Shown in pieces: positions 1 to 9,089 of a stretch of DNA of 64,000 nt; position 1 is the first letter of the stretch, and the number at the start of each line of letters is the position of its first letter. The translations under genes were made by a program, and so were the position numbers. This DNA comes from Ww85 sp963745765. Its GTDB lineage: Bacteria; Desulfobacterota; Desulfobulbia; Desulfobulbales; Desulfocapsaceae. A model generated the notes under the pieces. The model made no database searches. It saw only the letters and a list, made by a program, of their open reading frames with translations, and was not told the origin of the DNA. The stretch spans positions 13,958 through 77,957 of the forward strand of contig CAVUYQ010000003.1 in the NCBI GenBank assembly GCA_963745765.1, read 5' to 3'.

Positions 1-331
1 AACGATGCTTCTCGAAAAGGTCCGCATTGAAAGCACTGAAAAAATACAGGTTCACATCGGCAACCAATGGCGAAAGATAAAAAAAACTCTCCGTACTATC
101 AAGGATGACTCGGCAGCTTTGCTGTCCCCGATGTGCGATAAGAAAGGATTGATTTCTGTTGAGCTGTCCCAAAGCGCTTTCCGACATGACTTGGTCAACG
201 AGCCGCGAAGGCTTGATTCTCACGAAATCGATAGCTCCCGTCCGGGCTAGCTCCATCAGAGCGTATTTGGCATAAAGGGTATTACGGTCATCCTTTTCCA
301 GCCATTCTATTCGTAGGTGATTATTTCCCAT
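1..331 (-). CDS. Unrecognised protein, N-terminal part, runs off left edge
   Basis: An open frame begins at an ATG at 331 and stays open for 110 codons to the window edge, so its C-terminus is missing. It starts 16 bases after the glf stop codon on the same strand, which suggests one operon. The N-terminus reads MGNNHLRIEWLEKDD and a later stretch reads ESFFYLSPLVADVNLYFF. No signal peptide or membrane segment is visible in this part. I do not recognise the family. Its position directly behind UDP-galactopyranose mutase makes a role in galactofuranose or capsule synthesis likely, which is inference. The plus-strand frame over the same bases is a shadow. Confidence 0.6.
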   Translation of the reverse strand, partial: MGNNHLRIEWLEKDDRNTLYAKYALMELARTGAIDFVRIKPSRLVDQVMSESALGQLNRNQSFLIAHRGQQSCRVILDSTESFFYLSPLVADVNLYFFSAFNADLFEKHR

Positions 332-347
332 AACCGGCTTTCAATGG

Positions 348-1436
348 TTATATGATCTGATTGGCGAGCTTAAGTCCTTCTGCAACGACTTGATCCATAT
401 TCAAGTATTTATACTCCCCCAACCTGCCGAGGAATCGAATAGTACGCTCTCTGTCGGCGAGCTGTTTATATTTCTGGTAAATAACATGATTAACCGGGTT
501 GGGTATTGGATAATAGGGTTCTCCGTCTGCTTTGGGATACTCCCGAACAATGGAGGTTCCAGGACAAATCTGACCAGTAAGATGTTTGAATTCTGTTATT
601 CGGGTAAACGAATGCTCGTTCGGATAATTGACAACCGCCACCGGTTGGTATTCAACCACACCCGACAGATGAACATGCGCAAAGCGGAGGGAACGGTAGG
701 GCAATTTACCATGTCGATACCCATAATATTCATCAATTGGCCCTGTGTATATTATAGACCTGGTCCGGATACGTTCTTTCACACTGAGAAAATCGGTTCC
801 CAACTCAATATCGATATTTTTATGATCAAGCAAGTTTTGAAATAACACGGCAAAGCCTTCCGCAGGCATAAACTGGTAAGTATCTGTAAAGTAGCGATCG
901 TCCTTGTTGGTTCGAACCGGGATACGCGATAGGACGCTAGCGCTTAATTGTGAAGGGTCTAGACCCCATTGTTTCAATGTATATCCCTTGAAAAATTTCT
1001 CGTAGAGATCTCTCCCAACGGTATTGAGGGCAACGTCCTCACTCGTGGTAATATCAGCTCGTTTCAAACTCACTTTTTTTAAAAAATCTGCAACACCTTT
1101 TTCATCCAGATTCATGCCATACAATTGATTGATCGTCGTCTGATTGATCGGGACTGGTAGAAGTTTGCCATCCACCACGGCTCTGACCCGATGCTCGTAG
1201 ACCCGCCATTGTGTGAACAGGGACAGGTAGTCGAATACCTCCTTGGATTGGGTATGGAAGATATGGGGACCATACAGATGAATCAGTACCCCGTTGTCAT
1301 CCTGTTTATCGTACGCATTTCCAGCCAAGTGGGGGCGTTTGTCAATAATAATAACCTTATTACCTGCACGAGCCAGACGTTCGGCTGTTACACTGCCGGC
1401 AAACCCGGCTCCGACTATTAAATAATCATAACTCAC
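348..1436 (-). CDS. glf: UDP-galactopyranose mutase
   Basis: This flavoenzyme interconverts UDP-galactopyranose and UDP-galactofuranose, supplying Galf for surface polysaccharides. The 362 residues match the usual family length of about 360-390. The FAD dinucleotide-binding loop VGAGFAGS lies at residues 8-15, followed by the mutase motif GPHIFHT at 56-62. Further typical segments (LKQWGLDP, PIDEYYGYRHG, REYPK) are present in order. It reads leftwards into the partial gene at the window edge. The galE gene at 17.8 kb in the same polysaccharide region could supply its UDP-galactose substrate. Identification is firm. Confidence 0.96.
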   Translation of the reverse strand: MSYDYLIVGAGFAGSVTAERLARAGNKVIIIDKRPHLAGNAYDKQDDNGVLIHLYGPHIFHTQSKEVFDYLSLFTQWRVYEHRVRAVVDGKLLPVPINQTTINQLYGMNLDEKGVADFLKKVSLKRADITTSEDVALNTVGRDLYEKFFKGYTLKQWGLDPSQLSASVLSRIPVRTNKDDRYFTDTYQFMPAEGFAVLFQNLLDHKNIDIELGTDFLSVKERIRTRSIIYTGPIDEYYGYRHGKLPYRSLRFAHVHLSGVVEYQPVAVVNYPNEHSFTRITEFKHLTGQICPGTSIVREYPKADGEPYYPIPNPVNHVIYQKYKQLADRERTIRFLGRLGEYKYLNMDQVVAEGLKLANQII

Positions 1437-2184
1437 TGGTTATACCTGTCCGAAAATAAACTCAGTTTGTTCACTTTTACAAAAATTCTTCAGCAGTTCG
1501 ATGGACTGCTTCTATGTAGAGTCATATCCTGCAAATTGAACATCATTCAAGATATCTGGAGCACCTAAGACCGACCCTCTAAATTTATGCATAATAAAGG
1601 CCATCTTGAATAAGTGGTTTTTCCCATGATCTCTCTTCTTTATGCTTGAAATTTTATTCTACGAATATCAGTTTTATGCACTTCAAGGGCACTTCTTTCA
1701 GGGCGCCTATCGGTAAAATTTCTTGCATGCCTTGATCTCGATCTAATAATCGAATTATTCCAGGTACCCTTATAATTTTAATTCGGTACTGTTTTGGGCC
1801 TGCATATTTGTTTTCAGGTTCATCAGAATTCAGATTACCGGTAACAGCTTTCACCGCGCGTTCGACTGTCAGCATAGTGAACCGCATCTAATGATTCGAT
1901 ATATACCTCTTTTGGTGTGGGTCGGCCAGTATCTTACCTGAAACCGCTGAGAGCAAACTGGTAGTCGCAGATGAACAAAGAGATTCTGCTCTGTGGTTGT
2001 TTTGCCTCTTGTTGCTCGTAGTGCAGTTTGGTAGTATCCATTTCTGCCATTCCTTAATGATATTATTGATGTTCTCGCGAAACAATATACCATAAAGCGA
2101 AGGGGTTCCGATATCTATTGTATATTATTTTAGTTAGTTGAGCGATTGGTCTAGCTTGCAATCTCTAAGTTGGAAAATTGAGTC
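1437..2184. other. Long gene-free stretch with repeat debris
   Basis: No convincing gene lies in these 748 bases between the divergent glf and methyltransferase genes. Minus-strand frames at 1654-2093 overlap one another in different frames and are short. One, beginning MFRENINNIIKEWQKW, vaguely resembles the start of an AAA-ATPase of the DUF4143 kind, but it breaks after a few dozen codons, so at most it is a decayed remnant. The left part holds a degenerate copy of the palindromic repeat family, described separately. The promoters of both flanking genes should lie here, but I see no clear consensus. Confidence 0.4.
1598..1770 (+). repeat. Degenerate copy of the 141-bp palindromic element
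   Basis: The right half shares its core with the other copies: CGGTAAAATTTC, then GCATGCCTTGATCTCGA near 1710-1740, nearly the same as the copy at 23566-23706. The left half keeps CGAATATCAGTTTTATGC, as in the copy at 45065. About 30 extra bases between the two halves explain the greater length. The ends are loosely complementary (CTTGAATAA near 1605 against TTATTCCAGG near 1756). Boundaries are approximate. Confidence 0.5.
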
Positions 2185-3096
2185 ATGAGTAAATTAGAGC
2201 ATGATGCGGCTGCAGCTGAACTGCGTCAGCAGATGAGCACTTTTGAAAAGCCCTGGTACAGGAGTTGTTCAGATCTGTTACGTAAAAAACAACTTAAAGG
2301 TCTCACCTGTCTCGATCTTTGTAGTGGAAATTGCGAATATTCAAAGATATTGGCAAAGGAACATGAGATGGAGGTGACATGTGCCGATTATGTTCCCGTT
2401 CATCTGCAGCAGGCTAGAAAGGATGGGTTCTCAACAATTGAGATTGATCTCGATGGTGATGCGGCATCGGTTGACAGAGCTGCGGAGGAACATACGGGAA
2501 AGTTTGATTTAGTTGTTAGTCTGGCAACTATCGAACATGTTTTTAACTCTGACAATCTATTGCGCTATGCCCATACCGTATTGAAACCCGGCGGCTTGTT
2601 AATGATAAATACGCCTAATATCGACTTTCTGGCGTATCGACTGTACTCTGCCATAAGCGGGAATAGACCGTATGGCGAAGGGCATCATATTCGATTTTGG
2701 GACTATCGCTTTTTAAGAACAAACCTGTATTTTAACGGATTTGAGGTCGTTGAGGATTTTCGTCGTTTTTATTCCCTGCCCGAGGAGATCCTGCGACGTG
2801 CTTTTAAAAACAGGACGTGGATTTCATATCCTGTTTCCAGGTTGTTCTACGCCTGTTTTATTTTTCAGAATTTCCGGATGACCAAGGGGCTGGCAAGTGA
2901 TGAGCTTACCGTGCTTTTCCGGAAGGAAGATGTGAAGCCGATAGCTTTTAATTATCCCCTCGTGAAGAGTTTTCTTGAAAAATCTCCAGACTCCGCTGTT
3001 AAATCACAAATTATAAGCAGACTTCAATCGGCTCAGAAAAAAGGGTGGTTGAAAGAGCATCTCTACATGTCCCGTCTCGTTGATGACTACCGTTGA
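2185..3096 (+). CDS. Class I SAM-dependent methyltransferase
   Basis: The 303-residue protein has a Rossmann methyltransferase fold. The SAM-binding motif I reads LDLCSGN at residues 43-49, the acidic strand-2 end follows in the CADYVP segment, and the post-motif region contains FDLVVSLATIEHV and LKPGGLLMINTPN. This is the Methyltransf_11/25 type, which acts on small molecules, sugars or lipids rather than DNA. It opens a plus-strand run of polysaccharide genes and lies 19 bases ahead of a GT2 glycosyltransferase, so methylation of a glycan residue or its lipid carrier is the likely role (inference). The C-terminal 90 residues are not recognised. Confidence 0.85.
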   Translation: MSKLEHDAAAAELRQQMSTFEKPWYRSCSDLLRKKQLKGLTCLDLCSGNCEYSKILAKEHEMEVTCADYVPVHLQQARKDGFSTIEIDLDGDAASVDRAAEEHTGKFDLVVSLATIEHVFNSDNLLRYAHTVLKPGGLLMINTPNIDFLAYRLYSAISGNRPYGEGHHIRFWDYRFLRTNLYFNGFEVVEDFRRFYSLPEEILRRAFKNRTWISYPVSRLFYACFIFQNFRMTKGLASDELTVLFRKEDVKPIAFNYPLVKSFLEKSPDSAVKSQIISRLQSAQKKGWLKEHLYMSRLVDDYR

Positions 3097-3115
3097 TTAT
3101 AGTGGGCGATAGTAC

Positions 3116-3949
3116 ATGATTTCTGATCCTGTTGTTTCGAATAAGCATAAAATCATAGGCATCATGCTTGTTCGTAATGAAGAAACGTACATCGAAAAAG
3201 TCTTGGGAAATATTCTTGGATTTTGCGACAAGATTATTGTTGCTGACAATCAGTCCACTGATCTCACTGCTGAAAGAGTTCACACGCTGATGAAACTGCA
3301 TGGAGACAAGTTAGAGTACCATGCGATACGGCATCCTCGAGAATCACACGATCTAATTAGTAGCTATGCTGGCGAGAATGTCTGGATTTTCGGCGTAGAT
3401 GGTGATGAATTGTACGATCCGAAAGGATTGGCCCTATTGAAAAGCGGGATTAATAACAACATTTATGATGAATATTGGATGATATTGGGTAATGCACTTA
3501 ATTGTGTGGAACTCGATTTAAAAGCAAACATAGCAAGTGGCTACCTTGCCCCGCCCTGCAGGAGCATGACGAAACTTTACAACTTTTCTGCCATTGAAGC
3601 ATGGCCCGGGCCATGTTCGGAACGGCTGCATGGCGGAAAGGTAGAATTTAAAGCAGGGTTTGATTCCAAGAAGCGGTATTATCTCCATGATGATTATTCC
3701 TGGTCTGAATCTCATTTCCGGTGTTTGCATCTATGCTTTCTGCCACGGACCAGTCAGGATTCGCGAAAATCTGGTCAGTTGTTTATACGAAAAAATATCG
3801 CTGATAAGCTGGCTGAGAACTATTGGGATAGAATCAAATCTTCAATATACCGGTTCTTAGGTATTGCGGACACATCGTCCTGGAAGAAAGAAAAATATAT
3901 GCGTGGTGATCTTGTCACGGTGAGTGTAAAAGATTTTTTAGTTGGATAA
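3116..3949 (+). CDS. Glycosyltransferase family 2-like protein
   Basis: The GT-A fold is visible: the first strand ends IIGIMLVRNEE near residues 13-23, followed by KIIVADNQSTD, and a DxD-type metal site in FGVDGDELYD. The 277-residue length is usual for a single-domain GT2. No membrane segments are evident, so it should work in the cytoplasm on an activated sugar and a lipid- or glycan-bound acceptor. It lies in a same-strand run between a methyltransferase and a GT4 enzyme. Donor and acceptor cannot be read from sequence. Confidence 0.82.
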   Translation: MISDPVVSNKHKIIGIMLVRNEETYIEKVLGNILGFCDKIIVADNQSTDLTAERVHTLMKLHGDKLEYHAIRHPRESHDLISSYAGENVWIFGVDGDELYDPKGLALLKSGINNNIYDEYWMILGNALNCVELDLKANIASGYLAPPCRSMTKLYNFSAIEAWPGPCSERLHGGKVEFKAGFDSKKRYYLHDDYSWSESHFRCLHLCFLPRTSQDSRKSGQLFIRKNIADKLAENYWDRIKSSIYRFLGIADTSSWKKEKYMRGDLVTVSVKDFLVG

Positions 3950-3983
3950 GTGATCTTTCAGACAGATATGACATTGAGGCCAC

Positions 3984-5984
3984 ATGAAATCAAGAGGTAT
4001 GAAAATACATGTCATAGGGCAAGATGACTGGGCTCTGGGAACTGAGTACCGTTTGGCCCGTGAGTGCCTTAGTACCTTTGCTGAGATATCCGGGACCTCC
4101 AAAGAAGCTGATTATCTGCACACCGTAGATGTTGAGAGCACAGCCACCAGGATTTATCGCGGTGAACTGCATCCTCATGTACCCATCGTTGGTGCAATCA
4201 ATAACCATCCCACCCGCCTGATTGAGTGGCCGGGATTTGTCCAGGTTGCTAATCGTTATATGCACCTTGTGCCGCAATCTACTATTGCCGCACAGGATAT
4301 GCAGCGACTTGGCCTGCAATATATTGATAAATCGAGAATTGCCACAGATGCGGAATCATATTTCCACATCAAGGATGATGATCCGGAATTACAGTCCTTT
4401 CGGAAAAGTCTTGGCATTCCTGATCACTGTTACTTGATTGGTTTGCTTCAGAGGGATTCCGAGGGGAGAGATCTCACTGTTCCCAAACGGCAGAAAGGGC
4501 CGGATATTTTTCTGGGGCTCATGATGCTTCTCAAGAAACGGGTTGGGAGCAGGCGTTTTCACATTTTACTTGGCGGGCCTCGCAGACACTGGATCCGGAC
4601 GGCACTTGAGCGGGAACGTATCCCATACACATTTGTTGGAAAAGATATCGATGGAGAGGATTATCCGGATAACATTCTTGATAAAGCCACAATGTGTAAG
4701 CTTTACAACCTTCTTGATCTCTACACAATTCCAACTCGCTGGGAAGGAGCCCCCCGGCAGATTTTTGATGTGCTGGAGTGTGGCAGAAAAATTATCTCAA
4801 CACCTGTTGGCATAGCACCAGATATTTTACCTCCTGCTAATATTTTCAGATCACTTGCTCAGGGCGTCGATCGTATAGAACGAGACATGAACTCGGGTTA
4901 CCTGGGATCGTATGTTGCACCAGGCCGGGCCAAGGTTGCAATCGATCATTCTGTTCAGGGTGTGGGGAAGCAATGGGAAAAGGTCTATGCTTCAATCCAG
5001 GATTATGATCGGCGAAATTGTCTGGAGGGTTTCGAAGGCCATGCAACAGTTAAATCCCCACGTTCAGGTTTGATCAGTAAATCGTGGTCATTTCTCAATG
5101 ATAAAACCCGGGTAGGAGGATTGAGGAAAAAACTGTTTCCTCGGAGTATCGGCGTAATTGCCGATAGCCGAAAGAAAAAAGATGTATTAACGCAGCTCTT
5201 TAGTCGCCTTGAAAATGAGGGTATTCGCCCCGTATGGAACGGTTGTTATGATCAGGATCTTATCCTGGTTTGGGGGCTATCGGCTGATGTCGATAAACTC
5301 AAGGGTAAAAGAATCATTGCCGTAATCGATGGGGAGATCTGCGAGGCAATACTATCGGATGACAAAGAAAACTATTTATATCTTGACCAGGCTGAGCAGA
5401 CGATTGTGACTCGTGATGTTTGGTTCAGCAGGTTGAACCATGCCGGGCTTTTACCAAAAAATCCGGTAGTTGTGAGGTTCCCGCCCGATCCATCCGTTTT
5501 CAGGGGAAATAATACCCCGGAGAGAAAAAGTTGTGACAACGTGCAATGTGTGGTTTTCAGTAATCCGCACAACCGTTGGACTGATAAGTTGGTTCAGGAG
5601 ATAACCCATGTTGAAGGGGTTTCTTTCACGCTTATTAACAATTTCGAAGCAGACTGGAATGAGAAGTCTGACCAGTATAAGGTGGGTGTCCTTCATAAAC
5701 ATGATTTTGCTCTCGTGTTGTCGACCATAATGAGACCAGGCTTGATTGAAGAATTGCTCGCGTGCGGGTTGCCATGTTTGTATCGTGAAAGCAGGTCGGA
5801 TATCCAGGCTGTTGTGGGAATGGCAGGGCTTGCACTCGGGTCTACTGACGAGTTTTCCGAGAGTATTGTTCTGATGCGCGATAACAGCGAATGCTTTAGG
5901 GCTGCAATTTCACTGCCTTCTCTTGACGAGGCAGCACTAACAATGCGAGATATTATCGACACGACACATCACCATCCCGGGTAA
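3984..5984 (+). CDS. Large two-part glycosyltransferase (GT4-type)
   Basis: At 666 residues this is almost twice a normal GT4 enzyme. Residues roughly 130-320 carry GT4 features: ILLGGPRRHWIR, YTFVGKD, and the donor-site region RWEGAPRQIFDVLECGRKI with its E-x7-E-like spacing. The remaining half looks like a second, more divergent GT-B-like unit, with a strand start SIGVIADSRKKKD and a late segment PGLIEELLACGLPCLY that mimics the same donor-site region. It may be bifunctional, adding two sugars. An alternative ATG lies at 3999 (MKIHVIGQDD). It is followed by two single-domain GT4 genes on the same strand. Confidence 0.75.
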   Translation: MKSRGMKIHVIGQDDWALGTEYRLARECLSTFAEISGTSKEADYLHTVDVESTATRIYRGELHPHVPIVGAINNHPTRLIEWPGFVQVANRYMHLVPQSTIAAQDMQRLGLQYIDKSRIATDAESYFHIKDDDPELQSFRKSLGIPDHCYLIGLLQRDSEGRDLTVPKRQKGPDIFLGLMMLLKKRVGSRRFHILLGGPRRHWIRTALERERIPYTFVGKDIDGEDYPDNILDKATMCKLYNLLDLYTIPTRWEGAPRQIFDVLECGRKIISTPVGIAPDILPPANIFRSLAQGVDRIERDMNSGYLGSYVAPGRAKVAIDHSVQGVGKQWEKVYASIQDYDRRNCLEGFEGHATVKSPRSGLISKSWSFLNDKTRVGGLRKKLFPRSIGVIADSRKKKDVLTQLFSRLENEGIRPVWNGCYDQDLILVWGLSADVDKLKGKRIIAVIDGEICEAILSDDKENYLYLDQAEQTIVTRDVWFSRLNHAGLLPKNPVVVRFPPDPSVFRGNNTPERKSCDNVQCVVFSNPHNRWTDKLVQEITHVEGVSFTLINNFEADWNEKSDQYKVGVLHKHDFALVLSTIMRPGLIEELLACGLPCLYRESRSDIQAVVGMAGLALGSTDEFSESIVLMRDNSECFRAAISLPSLDEAALTMRDIIDTTHHHPG

Positions 5985-6050
5985 TGTGTTTTTTCCATTT
6001 AAATAAATTGGATTCGTTAAGTTAGATACCTTCGTGATGAAAAATAAGGG

Positions 6051-7052
6051 ATGATACGTATGAAATTCAGTATTGCACCAATTCTTGATCTAATGCGCCT
6101 GTTTTACGCGAAAAAAATGTCTGGCAGAACCGATAATTACACGGTATGCCTCTGGCACGAATTTCATAAACCGCCATATGGTGGAGGGAATCAGTTCTTT
6201 ATTGCGTTGAAAAAAGCATTTGAACAGCAAGGATTGATGGTTGTAACAAATGTTCTTTCCCCTCTTGTTGACATTCATATTTGCAACTCAGCATGGTTTG
6301 ACGTTGATCTCTTTGAGAGACTGTCACGTAAGTTTCCGCTGAAAATGATTCATCGTATTGATGGACCGGTCAGTTTGTATCGTGGTGATGGACTTGAAGA
6401 AGATACAAAAATACATAATCTTAACGCTCAGTTTGCCTCGGCAACAGTCTATCAGTCTGAGTATTGCAGAGATAAAAGCAGGGAGTTGGGATTTGATGCG
6501 GTAAACCCTGTCATTATAAGTAATGCAGTCGATGAAGATATTTTTCACGCTAAAGGGCGGTTGAAATACAATCCAGGTCGCAAGGTTAAACTGATCTCTG
6601 CAGCCTGGTCTGATAATCCACTCAAAGGGGGGCCGCTGTTTAAATGGCTGGATGAAAACCTGGACTGGAATCGATTTGAATATACGTTTGTTGGCCGTGT
6701 GAAGCAGACTTTTGAAAATATTAATCACATACCGCCACAGAAATCGGAAGACCTGGCTGCTCTACTCAGACAGCATGATGTCTTCATTTCAGCCAGTCGT
6801 CATGAGCCCTGCTCAAACGCTTTGTTGGAGGCATTGTCCTGCGGATTACCGGCGATATACCGTAACGAAGGAGGGAACCCTGAGTTAGTAAAAGAAGGAG
6901 GTATTGCTTTTAATGATGAGAATGATTTACTCGAAAAGCTTGATGAATTGCTCAATGATTATGAGCGATACTACGCGCTGGTTCAGGCGAATAAAATGAC
7001 CGATATAGCAGGTAAATACATTTCTCTGATCAAATCACTTGTGAAACAATGA
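6051..7052 (+). CDS. Glycosyltransferase family 4
   Basis: This 333-residue GT-B enzyme shows a glycine-rich N-terminal loop (PPYGGGNQFF), a central strand KVKLISAAWSDNPLKGG, and the GT4 donor-site pattern FISASRHEPCSNALLEALSCGLP, in which the glutamates contact the nucleotide sugar. Length is slightly below the usual 350-400. ATGs lie at 6051 and 6060; the second (MKFSIAPILD) is an equally good start. It is followed after 46 bases by another GT4 enzyme, so the two probably add successive residues to the same glycan. Sugar specificity is unknown. Confidence 0.88.
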   Translation: MIRMKFSIAPILDLMRLFYAKKMSGRTDNYTVCLWHEFHKPPYGGGNQFFIALKKAFEQQGLMVVTNVLSPLVDIHICNSAWFDVDLFERLSRKFPLKMIHRIDGPVSLYRGDGLEEDTKIHNLNAQFASATVYQSEYCRDKSRELGFDAVNPVIISNAVDEDIFHAKGRLKYNPGRKVKLISAAWSDNPLKGGPLFKWLDENLDWNRFEYTFVGRVKQTFENINHIPPQKSEDLAALLRQHDVFISASRHEPCSNALLEALSCGLPAIYRNEGGNPELVKEGGIAFNDENDLLEKLDELLNDYERYYALVQANKMTDIAGKYISLIKSLVKQ

Positions 7053-7098
7053 GCATCAATCACGGTTACCGTTTTTTTGATCATTTTCCCCAAACTTG

Positions 7099-8205
7099 AT
7101 GAATGCCCTGGATAAAATACATCTCTGCCATATCTGGTTGAAAACATATCTCCATGAGCGCAGGCGATGGCGCCGAGTTAATCGCGCTCAAAATCCAGCC
7201 GTTTTTTATGGCTTTGATGATTTGCCAAAATCTAACGAATATGTTTTTGGCGGGATGGTTAAACTCTTTGACCTGCAGTCTGCTTTTTCAAATGAGTCAG
7301 CTCAGCCCAACCTTCTCTACCTGGTGAGCAGTGCATTGCCGTACTTTCCCGTCAGAATGGCGAAAATGGCCAAAGATGCTGGGGCAAAGGTTATTATTAA
7401 TCAAAATGGTGTAGCTTATCCCGGGTGGTATGGGAAGGGGTGGCAGAAACAGAACCGGCCGATGCGCGAGCTGCTCCAGCTTGCTGATTATGTCATCTAC
7501 CAGAGTGAATTCTGCAGAAAATCTGCAGACAGGTTTCTCGGAATCCGGAAGGATGCATCAGAAATTCTTTACAATCCGGTTGATACGAAGGTTTTTTTTC
7601 CATCTAAGGGGGAGAAAAAAGAATCTGAAACAATGACTTTGCTTCTTGCCGGCAGTCATTGGAGTCTCTATCGTCCCCAAGTGGCGCTTGAGGTTTTACG
7701 ACGTGTGTCCAGAGAAGATGAGCATGTCAGGCTTAAGATTGCCGGCCGGTTCTGCTGGGCAACGTCTCCGGAGGTGGCAGAGCGGCAGGTGCGCGAACAT
7801 GCGCAGCAGCTTGGGGTAGAGAACAAGGTAGATTACACGGGCCCCTATACTCAGCAGGAGGCAGTGCGTCTGCTGCAAAGCAGTTCCATTTTGCTGCACA
7901 CCAAGTACAATGACCCATGTCCGCGATTAGTTGTCGAAGCGATGGCTTGCGGGATTCCGGTGGTTTATTCAGCAACAGGGGGTGTTCCTGAACTGGTAGG
8001 CCGCAATGCGGGCGTGGGAGCAGATGGCCCGCTTGATTGGGAGCAGGATCATCCTCCAGATCCGGAACTGCTGGCTAAAGCTGTGCTTGCTGTCATTTCT
8101 TCTTATGATACATACAGGCAGGCCGCACGTAGAAGAGCCGTTGAACAATTCGATATTAAACCCTGGCTGGATCGTCATGGAGAATTGTTCAGTTCGATAT
8201 TGTAA
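7099..8205 (+). CDS. Glycosyltransferase family 4
   Basis: This GT-B glycosyltransferase has 368 residues. The donor-domain start reads MTLLLAGSHWSLYRP, and the GT4 signature follows as LHTKYNDPCPRLVVEAMACG, with GIPVVYSATGGVPELVG immediately after. The ATG at 7099 is preferred over the adjacent TTG at 7096. It is the third GT4 enzyme in a row and lies just ahead of a sulfotransferase-like gene. It is probably cytoplasmic or peripheral, acting on undecaprenyl-linked glycan. The donor sugar is not predictable. Confidence 0.9.
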   Translation: MNALDKIHLCHIWLKTYLHERRRWRRVNRAQNPAVFYGFDDLPKSNEYVFGGMVKLFDLQSAFSNESAQPNLLYLVSSALPYFPVRMAKMAKDAGAKVIINQNGVAYPGWYGKGWQKQNRPMRELLQLADYVIYQSEFCRKSADRFLGIRKDASEILYNPVDTKVFFPSKGEKKESETMTLLLAGSHWSLYRPQVALEVLRRVSREDEHVRLKIAGRFCWATSPEVAERQVREHAQQLGVENKVDYTGPYTQQEAVRLLQSSSILLHTKYNDPCPRLVVEAMACGIPVVYSATGGVPELVGRNAGVGADGPLDWEQDHPPDPELLAKAVLAVISSYDTYRQAARRRAVEQFDIKPWLDRHGELFSSIL

Positions 8206-8261
8206 AATCCGCAATTTCCCTCTGAATGACAAGATGATAACTGTGTGTAAATGAAATCTGC

Positions 8262-9044
8262 ATGGTAATGGAAAAAATTGAAATCATAGACAAAGCAAAA
8301 CGCAAGCGACTGGTTTTCACCGTAACTACCGGCAGAAGCGGTACGGCATATCTTTCCACGATTCTGGGATTTGTTCAAAATTCCCGCGCAGTGCATGAGC
8401 CACATCCGGAATTTGCCGATGTCATGCGACAGGTTCAGCGTGAGCCGGAGCTGGCCTACCGCTTTCTTCTCGATCAAAAGCTACCTGCCATCCTCCGGTC
8501 ACCGGAGGAAATTTATATTGAGACCAGCCACCTGGCATGTAAAGGATTTTTAGAACCGCTGCTGGAAATTGGTATCGTACCAGACCTTATTATACATCGC
8601 CGTCCTCCCCGGGATGTCGCCCTGAGTATGTTTAAAATGGGAACTATTCCCGGCCGAAGCGACAAGGGGCTCCGTTTTTATCTGTCTCCTGATGATACGG
8701 GGGTACTCAAGCTCCCGGATTGGGACCGATGCAATGATTACCAGCTCTGTTACTGGTATTGTCTGGAAATAGAGAGACGAGCAGTCCAGTATTCGCAGGT
8801 ATTCAGAGATAATGGCGCCCGTATTACCGAGACCACGCTCGCGGGCCTGAAGACATTTGATGGGTTGCAGAAGATGACCGATGATCTGGGACTGTCTTTA
8901 TTGTTTCCCCGTTGGTTGACCCGCCTTCGATTCAGTCGGAGTACCCGGATCAAGGTCAATGAATCCCGGGAGACGAAAAAGGACATCAAGACTCCGGATA
9001 ATATTGATGAACTTGAACAAGAAATCAAGCAGGCAGTAGGCTGA
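8262..9044 (+). CDS. Sulfotransferase-like P-loop protein
   Basis: The protein has 260 residues. The N-terminal loop TTGRSGTAYL at residues 22-31 matches the 5'-phosphosulfate-binding loop of PAPS-dependent sulfotransferases. A later segment, DLIIHRRPPRDVALSMF, fits the 3'-phosphate-binding strand and helix, where an Arg and a Ser bind PAP. In this position it would sulfate a sugar of the polysaccharide. A second ATG lies at 8268. A decayed sulfotransferase fragment lies 2 kb downstream, supporting a history of sulfation. A kinase-like P-loop is less likely because the loop lacks the GKS/T form. Confidence 0.75.
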   Translation: MVMEKIEIIDKAKRKRLVFTVTTGRSGTAYLSTILGFVQNSRAVHEPHPEFADVMRQVQREPELAYRFLLDQKLPAILRSPEEIYIETSHLACKGFLEPLLEIGIVPDLIIHRRPPRDVALSMFKMGTIPGRSDKGLRFYLSPDDTGVLKLPDWDRCNDYQLCYWYCLEIERRAVQYSQVFRDNGARITETTLAGLKTFDGLQKMTDDLGLSLLFPRWLTRLRFSRSTRIKVNESRETKKDIKTPDNIDELEQEIKQAVG

Positions 9045-9089
9045 TCGTTCTTCCCATTCCGGCACCGATTGCCCTCTATCAGCAACGTC

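Noticed and set aside
5..250. Plus-strand open frame of 81 codons at the left edge
   Set aside because: It lies opposite a longer minus-strand frame that runs off the window, sits 16 bases behind glf and has better coding character; the plus frame has no recognisable features.
390..845. Plus-strand open frame of 151 codons
   Set aside because: It is fully antisense to glf, which is certain; the frame is a shadow of conserved codons.
1869..2093. Small minus-strand genes in the gap before the methyltransferase
   Set aside because: Overlapping short frames in different registers without recognisable domains or ribosome sites; at best decayed remnants.
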